Below, piece after piece: positions 1 through 7,532 of a stretch of 10,326 bases of DNA. The stretch is from Euperipatoides rowelli (Eukaryota; Onychophora; Udeonychophora; Euonychophora; Peripatopsidae): assembly GCA_003024985.2 (NCBI GenBank), contig PXIH01S0023972.1. One strand, written 5' to 3'. The notes under the pieces were generated by a model that had not been told where the DNA came from, ran no database searches, and was given only the letters and a program-made list of their open reading frames with translations. Position 1 is the stretch's first letter; each line of letters starts with the position of its first letter. The translations under genes and the position numbers were made by a program.

Positions 1-281
1 GTTTCCTTCTATATCCGGTTACGTAAAATAGCTGCTAGCAACGCAAAACCGATTATTAACTAGGTCCTTTTTGGGAAAACGAAGCTATATATAACTTTTA
101 GACTAGAAACATGGAAGAATTGGCTTCAACTATATATATATATATATACATACATACACACACCGTAATAACATTTTCAAAATTTAGATATTAAAAATTA
201 TTTCCGTTACTTTTGTTAGAATATATTCAAGAAGATTGATAAGTTTCAGGTCTTGCTCTTTCTGGTAGATATTCCCTCCCT
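1..281 (+). repeat. Direct repeat block, copy A
   Basis: This block is identical, in register and without gaps as far as I can compare by eye, to 2869-3149 (constant offset 2868). Its first 88 bases also recur at 3220-3307. It contains the (TA)n/(TACA)n microsatellite but no ORF or recognisable domain. After 281 this copy runs on into unique sequence, while copy B meets an N. The block starts at base 1 of the window, so its true left edge is unseen. It could be the first unit of a 2.87-kb tandem repeat, or the source of a wrongly duplicated contig end. Confidence 0.9.
131..163. repeat. (TA)n-(TACA)n-(CA)n compound microsatellite
   Basis: A run of alternating TA passes into TACA units and then CA units. 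The same microsatellite, with the same length, is at 2999-3031 inside copy B. Identical length in two copies of a slippage-prone tract argues that the copies are very recent or an assembly duplicate. Confidence 0.9.
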
Positions 282-890
282 AAAAATGACTTCCACATGA
301 AAATACTATTCCTTACCCTAATTTGGCTTGTGATTTTTAAATCTAGTTATATGAGTGGCTAGTTGTATGCAAGCAAAATGTGATTGGCTTAGTTAGAAAA
401 GGTGTGCAAGTTACGAATCAAATTTTTTTAGTCAGATTATTTCCATTTTTAAAGTGTGACAATGTAATGTACTGTATATATATATAGCCTATTGTTTGTG
501 TGAGTGTGTATATATAAATATAGTGTATATATACTGTATATACACAGGTACATTATGTAGGCCGGCCCTGTTTAGTTCTCTTCATTATATGTTGAATAAA
601 ATTGTTGTCTTATAATGGATATTATACTAAGTAATAGAAATTTTGCGGTCAAAATGATTCAAGAAATCGGAGAAGCCGTTAAAAACCCATCGACCTAAAT
701 ACAATTTTACCCCTTTTTTACACATTTTTATCATTCCGGAAATTGGATCAAAATTTTCAATCGATCAAAAAAGTATTATTTTACCTCTTTATCATAAGGT
801 TAGGCAAAGTGGGTTTAATACATAGGGATCCGGGTTAGGGTAAGAGGACTGTAAACAAAAATAATAAGACTATCGATCTTGATTATGTGA
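282..890. other. Gene-free AT-rich stretch
   Basis: No ORF, RNA gene or duplicated element was found here apart from the TA/TG-rich low-complexity tract at 474-546. There is an isolated GGCCGGCC palindrome near 561-568, unusual in such AT-rich DNA, and a single telomere-like GGGTTAGGG at 832-840 that is not part of an array. Confidence 0.6.
474..546. repeat. TA/TG-rich low-complexity tract
   Basis: Alternating purine-pyrimidine blocks (TATATA, GTGTGAGTGTG, TATATACTGTATATACACA) form a degenerate microsatellite with weak self-complementarity. Confidence 0.8.
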
Positions 891-1156
891 CTAGCATCAG
901 GATCTCAGACCTATCATTGTCATGCAGCCCCAAAACAGTCGATCAGAGGTCACCTTGCATTCTATTTGTAAGCCGATCTCTGATTGAGTGATTAATTTAT
1001 GCTTTAATATATTTGGAGTTAGGGCCATGTGTGGTTAAAGTTAGAGTTCCTTTAATTTGATAATATATTCAGGTGGAGTTTGGGTAGGTGTACGGTCAAG
1101 ATTAATAGATTGTCTAATAGGCTGCATGGCAATGGTAGGTCTGAGATCGACGCTAG
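891..1156. mobile_element. Short TIR element (MITE-like), about 266 bp
   Basis: Bases 891-929 and 1120-1156 are inverted copies of each other. Both carry GATCTCAGACCTA followed by CATTG and CATGCAGCC, with two substitutions over the inner 29 bases and a small gap near the outer end, where both begin CTAGC. The interior (930-1119) has no ORF and includes a GTTAGGG-like segment. A small non-coding element with TIRs of nearly 40 bp fits a non-autonomous DNA transposon. No target-site duplication could be recognised, so the superfamily is unassigned. The exact outer ends are approximate. Confidence 0.65.
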
Positions 1157-1934
1157 TAGATAAACTGCATAGTTTAACCAGAATATAAGAATCTGAATTT
1201 AAAACTATTGCAGAGATGGAAAATGGTCAGTATTTTAAAGATTGGTCAGTTTTAGTCTATTTTTCCATTTTGATCAGTAAAGTCTATTTTTTTTTTTGGC
1301 TCTCTTTTTTATTTCCTTTCCTTTTTTAGAGTTTATATGATCGGAAAAGTTTATATTGTGTTTTCTGAATTCAACTTCCTCACTGAAATGTATGTATAGA
1401 ATGAACTAACTTAAATTAGTGCTACCAACGTCGGAAAATCATAAGCATATTAATAATTAGCTAAATAATATTAACCTGACATGCATAAATTATCCCAAAT
1501 TTAACAATCTTGTCAGCTTTCAAACAAGCCTAATCTTATTGCTCTACTATGTACCGTTAAATTTATACAAATTTTTTAATGAATAAGGTGGGACTTTTTA
1601 GATAATTTAGAAATTTGAAAAGTTACTACTCGTAAATCATTTCCATGGGGCATCGGAATTATTAAAATGGCAATTGGCAAATGATGTCTCTGTTATAGCC
1701 ATAGCATGGTTTAATTATTTACTGAAAATTGGCTAAAATATTTTATTATTTTTAGAAAATATGTATTTATAATAGACTAATGTTTCTTTATTAATTTGTA
1801 AAATTATTAGTTTTCCAAGAAAAAAAATGCATTCAGAATTCGCGGCTAAAAACAAGATTTTTTTTTCAGCCGATTATAGTATTTATCATATAAATAAATT
1901 ATACAATTAATAATAAAAATAACACCGTTTTAAT
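1157..1934. other. Gene-free AT-rich stretch
   Basis: Nothing coding was found. A degenerate repeat of a TGGTCAGT...AGTCTATTTT motif occurs at 1243-1264 and 1271-1292, with a partial third copy from 1224. Several T runs (e.g. 1859-1866) are present. No transposon ends were recognised before the repeat that starts near 1935. Confidence 0.55.
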
Positions 1935-2060
1935 GGGGATGGTACGCTTTTATCGGCAAAAATCTATTAGGAAATATCGAGATTTTTTTAACAAACTAAT
2001 AGTTTTTACTATAAGAAATCATTTACCGTGACCAAGAACATTTCGTTGTCCATAGAATAG
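1935..2060 (-). repeat. Dispersed repeat Z, copy 1 (inverted relative to 3304-3400)
   Basis: The reverse complement of this segment begins CTATTCTATGGACAACGAA and ends GCGTACCATCCCC. It matches 3304-3400, which begins CTATTCTATAGACAATGAA and ends GCATACTGTCCCC. About 33 bases at each end match well (GATTTTTGC and GATAAAAGC are shared), while the middle differs in length (about 126 versus 97 bp). No coding capacity is seen. The homology stops at the TAGAATAG end, three bases before a perfect hairpin. Confidence 0.65.
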
Positions 2061-2062
2061 TT

Positions 2063-2100
2063 TTGTGTCTACTACAAATCGCCATTTGTAGTAGACACAA
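2063..2100. repeat. Perfect hairpin, 17-bp arms with 4-base loop
   Basis: TTGTGTCTACTACAAAT (2063-2079), loop CGCC, then its exact reverse complement (2084-2100). A perfect 17-bp inverted repeat with so short a loop is very unlikely by chance. If transcribed it would fold into a compact hairpin. It abuts the edge of repeat Z copy 1 and is absent at the corresponding edge of copy 2. It could be the end of an inserted element or a template-switch product. There is no evidence of a small-RNA gene beyond the fold. Confidence 0.85.
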
Positions 2101-2171
2101 CCTGGTGTATTTTACTATAAACGCGAAAGCTAATATCCGTGGAGCAGTTTAATACTAGCTTATTTATTATA

Positions 2172-2579
2172 TTTTTTTTTTTGGGGGGGTAATTTTGATC
2201 AGATTTTATTGCAATTCACTTATTTTTTATGAAGGGTGGATTTGTGGGTGGTTCTACGATTCCTCTGGGTAATTGATTCCCTGGGGTTTTTGATGAAGGC
2301 AGGATTTGTGGGTGGTTCTTCTGATTTCTTTATTAATTTCAGATCGGATAATGAATTTATGTGGATAGAGATTTGGGGAAAAAAAGATCGATTTCAAAAT
2401 TTACTACGACATTAAAGAATGCTATCCGATTTGAAATTAATAGAGGGATCAGAGGAACCACCCACAAATCTCCCTTCATCCAAAAACCTAGGTAATCAAT
2501 TACCCAGAGGAATCAGATGAACCACCCACAAATCCCCCTTCATCAAAAAAAACCAGGAAATCAATTACCCCCCAAAAAA
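2172..2579. mobile_element. Foldback element with subrepeated arms
   Basis: The left arm (2172-2350) and right arm (2423-2579) are imperfect inverted copies separated by a loop of about 72 bases. Outer ends are a T run then G run on the left and a C run then A run on the right; inner ends are ATCGGATA and TATCCGAT. Each arm contains two copies, 64 bases apart, of a GGATTTGTGGGTGGTTC motif (2231-2255 and 2295-2319; reverse complement near 2456-2477 and 2520-2542). No ORF is present. The structure fits a foldback-type or long-TIR MITE. Any transcript through it would form a long hairpin. No target-site duplication was identified. Confidence 0.75.
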
Positions 2580-2584
2580 CATTT

Positions 2585-2804
2585 TCATCCCATGAAATTT
2601 AAAAAAAAAAAACCCAGAACCTTTGATATGCACTTTTTGAAGGGAGAAAAATTCTCTATAAGAAGACTGACATTTTAAAATCAAACTGGCATTCTAAAAT
2701 CACAATTTCATGGAAAAAATGAAAAAAAAAAAAACATCCCCATTCTCATGCACTTTTGAAAGGGCAAAAATTATCTATAAGAAGACGCACTGACATTCTA
2801 AATC
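2585..2804 (+). repeat. Degenerate 120-bp tandem repeat, two units
   Basis: ATGCACTTTTTGAAGGG, followed by CTCTATAAGAAGAC and TGACATT (from 2628), recurs 120 bases later (from 2748) as ATGCACTTTTGAAAGGG, TCTATAAGAAGAC and TGACATT. Each unit also carries an A-run block preceded by TTTCAT. The units differ by substitutions and small indels, so this is an older tandem duplication. The second unit runs into the block repeated at 3151. Confidence 0.7.
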
Positions 2805-3149
2805 GTCGGTTCACGTAAAAATCGACAATAAATGCTCCCTACATTTTAACACAGAGTGCAGTACTGTAGTTTCCTTCTATATCCGGTTACGTAAAATAGC
2901 TGCTAGCAACGCAAAACCGATTATTAACTAGGTCCTTTTTGGGAAAACGAAGCTATATATAACTTTTAGACTAGAAACATGGAAGAATTGGCTTCAACTA
3001 TATATATATATATATACATACATACACACACCGTAATAACATTTTCAAAATTTAGATATTAAAAATTATTTCCGTTACTTTTGTTAGAATATATTCAAGA
3101 AGATTGATAAGTTTCAGGTCTTGCTCTTTCTGGTAGATATTCCCTCCCT
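2800..3149 (+). repeat. Direct repeat block, copy B
   Basis: 2869-3149 is identical to 1-281, and 2800-2956 is identical to 3151-3307. The segment ends at the ambiguous base 3150. No coding content is present. Its identity with both flanking copies, including a microsatellite of equal length, suggests a very recent duplication or an artefact of contig joining. Confidence 0.9.
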
Positions 3150-3150
3150 N
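3150..3150. other. Ambiguous base N marking a probable contig join
   Basis: A single N lies between the end of copy B and the start of copy C. The 350 bases before it and the 157 bases after it start with the same sequence (2800 and 3151). That is what two contig ends that should have overlapped but were placed end to end would look like. Confidence 0.8.
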
Positions 3151-3307
3151 AAATCGTCGGTTCACGTAAAAATCGACAATAAATGCTCCCTACATTTTAA
3201 CACAGAGTGCAGTACTGTAGTTTCCTTCTATATCCGGTTACGTAAAATAGCTGCTAGCAACGCAAAACCGATTATTAACTAGGTCCTTTTTGGGAAAACG
3301 AAGCTAT
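3151..3307 (+). repeat. Direct repeat block, copy C (truncated)
   Basis: Identical to 2800-2956 at a constant offset of 351, then diverging at 3308 where sequence related to repeat Z begins. Copies A and B instead continue into the TA microsatellite. Copy C may be the genuine right boundary of the repeat, with copy B's extension borrowed from copy A. Confidence 0.9.
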
Positions 3308-3400
3308 TCTATAGACAATGAAGTATTGGCCACAATAAAAAATTTATTCGGTGTATTCTTTTAGTTAATAGATTTTTGCTGATAAAAGCATACTGTCCCC
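3304..3400 (+). repeat. Dispersed repeat Z, copy 2
   Basis: Inverted relative of 1935-2060 (see that entry), shorter in the middle. Its left end, CTATTCTAT, coincides within a few bases with the point where copy C departs from copy B, suggesting that Z inserted into or replaced the repeat block here. Confidence 0.65.
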
Positions 3401-4043
3401 ATTTTCCTTTCATACTTTTCTCTAATATTGAATTTAAAAATGGGGGTCTTCAAACAATCAAATAGACGCCAATCACTTGGCATGCATTCCTAAAATTTAC
3501 CTAGGATAAGATTTTACAATTTTTTTTTTAAATAAAATATTTATTTGATGCAACTTTAATATTAAAAATAAATATATTCCATCATTAAAATTTCAAAATT
3601 TTCATATAATTATTTTTAAAAATACTCTGTGTCACGTGATCCATTGGCCATGGCCACTAGGTATGTTAATTGCAATGTAAACAATATGGTGTTTACAGGG
3701 GTACAGATTTAGTTGCCAAATTTCATATTTTCAGTTTTATAAAGGTAAAAATGAATACAATATGTCATTTTTTTTAGAAATTTTGAGGAATCAAAAACTT
3801 TTGTAAAAAATAAACATTTTTATTTTTTTCGATGATAAAATAGGCCATACCCGATATTGGCACATATAGCCCTATTGTGTCTTGTTTCATTTGAGCTAGA
3901 ATTTTTTTGTTTTGATTTTTTAAAAAATGAGGAAAAATGAATAATCACGCTACTACATCGAAAGTTTTTCAGTCTTCACACTTTCCACCAAAAAGAGAAG
4001 AAACAGTGATGTGTGTTTACTTAAAGAAGTGAGAATTGGAAGA
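3401..4043. other. Gene-free AT-rich stretch
   Basis: No ORF or RNA gene is seen. A GTCACGTGAT E-box-like motif and a GGCCATGGCC palindrome lie around 3631-3657 but without promoter context. Long T and A runs dominate 3760-3930. Confidence 0.5.
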
Positions 4044-5074
4044 AACTATGAGTGTAAGGCCAGTAAAAAAAAAATTTTGAAAGCATTCTGCAATCTTTGC
4101 TTGAAATAAATTAGTATAGCACATGGTGGGAGTAATGATTTAAAACAGTATGCAGGGACAAATTATTTTAAAAGTAAAATATTGATTTAATTTTACTAGT
4201 TTTAGTTTTTTTGTGACTTTGATAAAGATCTAAGATAACAGGCTGGTTGACTTAATTTGACATCTTTTCATACTTATTTTGAAAAGCTCTAATGCATAAA
4301 AAAAAAAAATCGGCTAAATTACCCAAAATTAGTAATTATTTTTGTGGACACGAATCAACAGAGAATTGCACAATGTACTGCCTAACCAGAAATACTCCAT
4401 TCCTTAAGGTGCGAAATAGAAAAAATTGTCTGCCCCCCAACCCCACAAACACTTGGATGCTTCCCTTATTTCCAACTTTGAAATCTGGCAACCCTAGGCG
4501 CTTACATTCTTAAAATAGGGTAAAAGAAGGATCATACAAAGACATTGTATAATTAGTTGCATTCCTTCTAGTTGAGTACAGTGAACTTGCTCATTGATGA
4601 GTGAAACTGTTGAAGCTCAAAGAAAATCCAGGCAGTAACAAAAAGTGGATGGATGTATACTGGAATCAGGTTTTTGGGAAGACATACAGTACATGTTCGG
4701 GGAAAATAAAGATCCTAATGTTATGGAGATTGTGAAGGCTGCACTTGCTCTTTCAAATGGAAATGCAGATGTTGAAAGGGTTTTCTGTTTCTGGGAATGT
4801 ATTGGATGAAGACACTCCAAAGATGGCTGAACAAACATGGATTCCCATTTGACTGCAAAAGATGGTGTCATGAATACCTTTGAGGGTAAGGCTTACTTTG
4901 TATCTTACTGAGAAACTTCATTCTGTATACACTTGTGACTTGCCATGGCAGATACAGACAAAAACTGTGATGATCTGAAGTGAAAGGCTGAGGAATCTCA
5001 AGAAACAAGAAGAAAAGGAAAAAGAAATTACTGGAAGTATAAAAACAATTGAAAAAGAAAAGCTAACTGAATAA
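4044..5074 (+). pseudogene. hAT-like transposase / BED zinc-finger gene remnant
   Basis: Scattered protein-like pieces lie in one order and strand. (1) 4080-4171: KAFCNLCLK, a stop, then ISIAHGGSNDLKQY, resembling a BED zinc finger with its C-x2-C pair and HGG-NDLK signature; the final histidines read as Tyr. (2) 4292-4400: a Lys-rich start then LPKISNYF, as often follows BED fingers. (3) 4576-4779: an open frame broken by one stop (4636) and ending KAALALSNGNADVER, the hallmark of the hAT C-terminal dimerisation region. (4) After a one-base shift, FSVSGNVLDEDTPKM from 4781. (5) After another shift, SHLTAKDGVMNTFEGKAY to a stop near 4910. (6) 4982-5071: a 30-codon Lys/Glu-rich tail. The large catalytic middle (RNase-H-like fold) is missing between pieces 2 and 3. 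It is a dead relic of a DNA transposon or of a host gene derived from one. A minus-strand ORF at 4617-4871 is only its shadow. Confidence 0.7.
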
Positions 5075-5818
5075 GGTGAGACTGCAGAAACTGAAAAAGG
5101 AAAAAAAAAAAAAAGATTGTTGACCGATTACTCTATGTAAATAAGTGCTTAAAATAAGCAATAAAGGAGGAGGATCGGTAATTTCAGTTTCAGAACTAGT
5201 TTCCATCCATGCTATTGGTTCATCATTAGCTTTAAAAACTTTTTTTTTTTAAACATGTTGAGAATAAATGTATGAATTTGAATTAATTGGCCAACTTGAT
5301 TAGAAGTTCTCTCATTGGGCAATATTGTAGTAACGGTATTATAGGAGTATTAATAATTGTACTAATCCCTGGACTTAATTGGTAAAATATAACAAATCAA
5401 CATTTAATTTCGTAATGGCAATAAGAGGGTAGACAATCAAACCATGTACTTTTTTTTTTCAAATAAGACAATTGAGATTTTATTTTTAAAAGTTTTTACA
5501 TGGTGTAATTTTTATTTTGAATAAAAATAACAGGCCTAATAATTATTATTTGGACTTATGTTAATAACCTGGAGCAATTTTTACTAAATATAAGTACAGT
5601 ATTATACTTTTAAGTAGATTTATTTCTTTTTATTAAGTCTTGCAATCGAAATCATAAAATTAGGCTAATATTACATTTTAAAAAGTTAAATCAACATTTA
5701 TAATGATAATTGTATTTATGCTTATAATGGAAAAAATAGACACCAATTTTATTCACAAGATTTAAAAAATTTTAGCTCAAAATAAATTGAATAGATCTGC
5801 AACTATGCACGTTATGTG
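5075..5818. other. Gene-free AT-rich stretch
   Basis: This stretch holds the A run just after the hAT remnant (about 5101-5115), then AT-rich sequence with T runs near 5241 and 5451. An AATAAA-like signal occurs near 5160 without other support. No repeat pair, RNA gene or coding signal was recognised. Confidence 0.5.
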
Positions 5819-6075
5819 TCTGGGTATCAAACTGGCCCTTTTTTCCAAAATGGCTTATGGGCTCTGATGTAATTTTTTTATTTAGATTGCTAACCTTACC
5901 CTGAACCCTAACTTCATGTGAAATCAACTACGCACCAACTCTATGATAATTAAGAGGTACAATATATATTTTTTTATATTATGACTCAACTTCCTTTGGC
6001 ATAACCATTGACCAATCAGTGTCCGTCAAGGGCAAATTTTGTAAGGAATGGACAATGGTAAGCTTGATACCCAGA
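5819..6075 (+). mobile_element. TIR element, 257 bp, first of an inverted pair
   Basis: The ends are exact inverted copies: TCTGGGTATCAA at 5819-5830 and TTGATACCCAGA at 6064-6075. The interior is non-coding and includes ACCTTACCCTGAACCCTAAC and GACCAATCAGTGTCCGTCAA. The segment is recognisably related along its length to the reverse complement of 6123-6372. This fits a small non-autonomous DNA transposon. No target-site duplication is evident beyond a dinucleotide TG on both sides. Confidence 0.7.
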
Positions 6076-6122
6076 TGCTCTATGTTTAATGCTTAAGGCT
6101 GGTATTTAAATATATAGTGTCA

Positions 6123-6372
6123 GTATCAACCTTACCATTGCCCTTTCCTCGCAAAATTCTCTGTAGACATCTGTTGATTGGTTAATGGTTGGGCTGACAG
6201 AAGTTGTGTAAAAATATCAAAATTGATTAAAGTATATTTCACCTCTTGATTATTGTAGGGTTGGGGCATAGTATATTTCACTTGTAGTTAAAATTATGGG
6301 TAAGTAAGGTTAGAACTAAAAAATAGGCATTTGAGCCCATATGCCATTTAAATGCAAGGGAAAGTTTGATAC
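6123..6372 (-). mobile_element. TIR element, 250 bp, second of an inverted pair
   Basis: Read on the minus strand this begins GTATCAAACTTTCCCTTGCA, passes CTTATGGG/CATATGGG-type, TCTAACCTTAC and ACCAATCAACAG segments in the same order as 5819-6075, and ends GGGCAATGGTAAGGTTGATAC. The two elements lie head to head with about 47 bases between them, so 5819-6372 as a whole is a long imperfect inverted repeat with arms near 250 bp. Substitutions and small indels show it is not recent. Confidence 0.7.
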
Positions 6373-6464
6373 ATTTTTTAAAAATCTTGGTTCTCAGAAA
6401 ACTATAGAGAACGCTCTAATCTGGAGAAATCCGACTTTAAAAAAAAATCAGCATCATTTCGGGT

Positions 6465-6839
6465 TTAAATAATCTGACTCCAAGAAAAAGCATTGGGATT
6501 CGAAGTGCCCACAATGCATCGTAATAAATTCCAAAATGGAAGAAAATAAACAATATTTTTAATTCTATTGGGTAGTTGCACCAGTAGTAACATTCCAGTA
6601 ATGGACAAGTTCATATAAAATACCTTAAATACACTTTCTAAATTTGTAGTTAAATTGTTTGACATCTGGTGGTAGTCAGGTATATTAAGAATCATTGTTT
6701 CAACTAGGTCATTTGATCTGACAGGAAGTTGTGTCATATCTAGTAGGTCTGGCATTTTCAAATTCAGATTTTTGCTTGTTAAACAGCTTAACAGTATGTC
6801 TACAATATTGTCATACTCATCTGACAATATTGTAGACAT
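6465..6839 (-). CDS. Unrecognised 124-codon ORF; possible exon, possibly spurious
   Basis: This is the longest open frame in the window. I recognise no family. The product begins MSTILSDEYDNIVDILL and its first 70 or so residues are polar and helix-prone (many D, N, E, L), more protein-like than typical random AT-rich translation. The later part is richer in hydrophobic residues and ends in SWSQII. An in-frame stop lies two codons before the Met. On the minus strand a GGCAG just upstream could be a splice acceptor and AAG|GTATTT at 6626-6621 a donor, which would give an exon of about 217 bases (6840-6624). There is no clear pyrimidine tract. The start overlaps a perfect palindrome (6792-6843), so codons 1-7 are mirrored by codons soon after. 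It may be a remnant of an unknown element or chance. Confidence 0.22.
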   Translation of the reverse strand: MSTILSDEYDNIVDILLSCLTSKNLNLKMPDLLDMTQLPVRSNDLVETMILNIPDYHQMSNNLTTNLESVFKVFYMNLSITGMLLLVQLPNRIKNIVYFLPFWNLLRCIVGTSNPNAFSWSQII

Positions 6840-6843
6840 ACTG
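6792..6843. repeat. Perfect palindrome, 22-bp arms with 8-base loop
   Basis: 6792-6813 starts CAGTATGTCTACAATATTG and ends TCA; 6822-6843 is its exact reverse complement, with loop TACTCATC. It overlaps the beginning of the minus-strand ORF. It is the strongest small hairpin in the window. Like the hairpin at 2063-2100 it contains GTCTAC in the left arm, which may be coincidence. Confidence 0.9.
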
Positions 6844-6956
6844 CCTTATTTAGTTGAACTATAAATTTTAATATTGTATAAAACTATAATTTATGATTTT
6901 GATGAAAATTACAGTTACTGTATATTGAATTAGGAGGGGTGTCCATTACTGGGTGC

Positions 6957-7040
6957 AGAATTACCATGAAAAAGTAGTACTGGACAGATGCTTTATATTG
7001 GTATTTTAGAATTACCATGAAAAAGTAGTAATGGACAGAT
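6957..7040 (+). repeat. 33-bp direct repeat, two copies 51 bp apart
   Basis: AGAATTACCATGAAAAAG followed by TAGTACTGGACAGAT at 6957-6989 recurs at 7008-7040 with a single change (C6980 to A7031). A short inverted relative, GTCCATTACT, precedes it at 6941-6950. This is a recent small tandem duplication or part of an undefined repeat. Confidence 0.85.
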
Positions 7041-7532
7041 ATGCTTAATACAGTAGATGTTGGAATTTGGATATCTTAATAAAATTAAATTTCTTCCTGA
7101 TATATTTAAGATTGGTTAAATTAGATAAAAAATCATACTTCAACGACTATTTTATTAAAGCACATCACATTGTTTATTATTGTCAGGAATATCTTTTTTT
7201 TTTTACATTTATAGCGGGAAATAAAGTAGTGTAGGCTACAAGGATTAAAATTTGAAAACAAGAATTTAATCTAAAAATATCGTTACGGTGTCACTTTGAC
7301 TTATTAAACAGCAACATGTTTATTTTACTATACTTGTTACTTATAGCCTGGTNCTGGTTAGTCATCAGTTTGTACTGGCTAAATATTGTGACAGTACGGG
7401 GACTGATGGTTTTTGAAGCCCAATGCTAGTGCTGTTTCAGTATATGCTTTTAACATTAAATTCAAATCCCACATTTTAAGAGTGCTACATAGTTTGCCTT
7501 TGTTAAGAATCATCATTTAGACTTCAAAGGCT
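7041..7532. other. Gene-free AT-rich stretch with an ambiguous base
   Basis: No gene is seen. It contains the single N at 7353. A quasi-palindrome follows: CATCAGT...GTACTG (7363-7377) pairs with CAGTAC...ACTGATG (7392-7408). The hairpin close to the N may have hindered sequencing or assembly. A T run lies at about 7195-7204. Confidence 0.5.

Noticed and set aside
103-117. ACTAGAAACATGGAA shared with about 9812-9826
   Set aside because: Only about 15 bases match and the flanks are unrelated, so it is likely chance.
832-840. Telomere-like GGGTTAGGG
   Set aside because: A single unit with no array; similar CCCTGAACCCTAA at 5899-5911 is likewise isolated and part of a MITE.
2063-2105. Helitron 3' end (hairpin followed by CTGG)
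   Set aside because: CTGG fits CTRR, but it lies only one base after the hairpin rather than about ten, the stem is longer than usual, and no 5' end or Rep/helicase was seen.
1-3149. LTR retrotransposon (281-bp direct repeats around 2.5 kb)
   Set aside because: No primer-binding site, polypurine tract, TG...CA ends or gag/pol coding in the interior. Identity plus the nearby N fits duplication or misassembly better.
3631-3660. GTCACGTGAT and GGCCATGGCC as a promoter
   Set aside because: Isolated short palindromes with no TATA or initiator context and no gene downstream.
4617-4871. 84-codon minus-strand ORF
   Set aside because: It lies opposite the hAT dimerisation remnant, whose plus-strand reading carries recognisable motifs; the minus-strand translation carries none.
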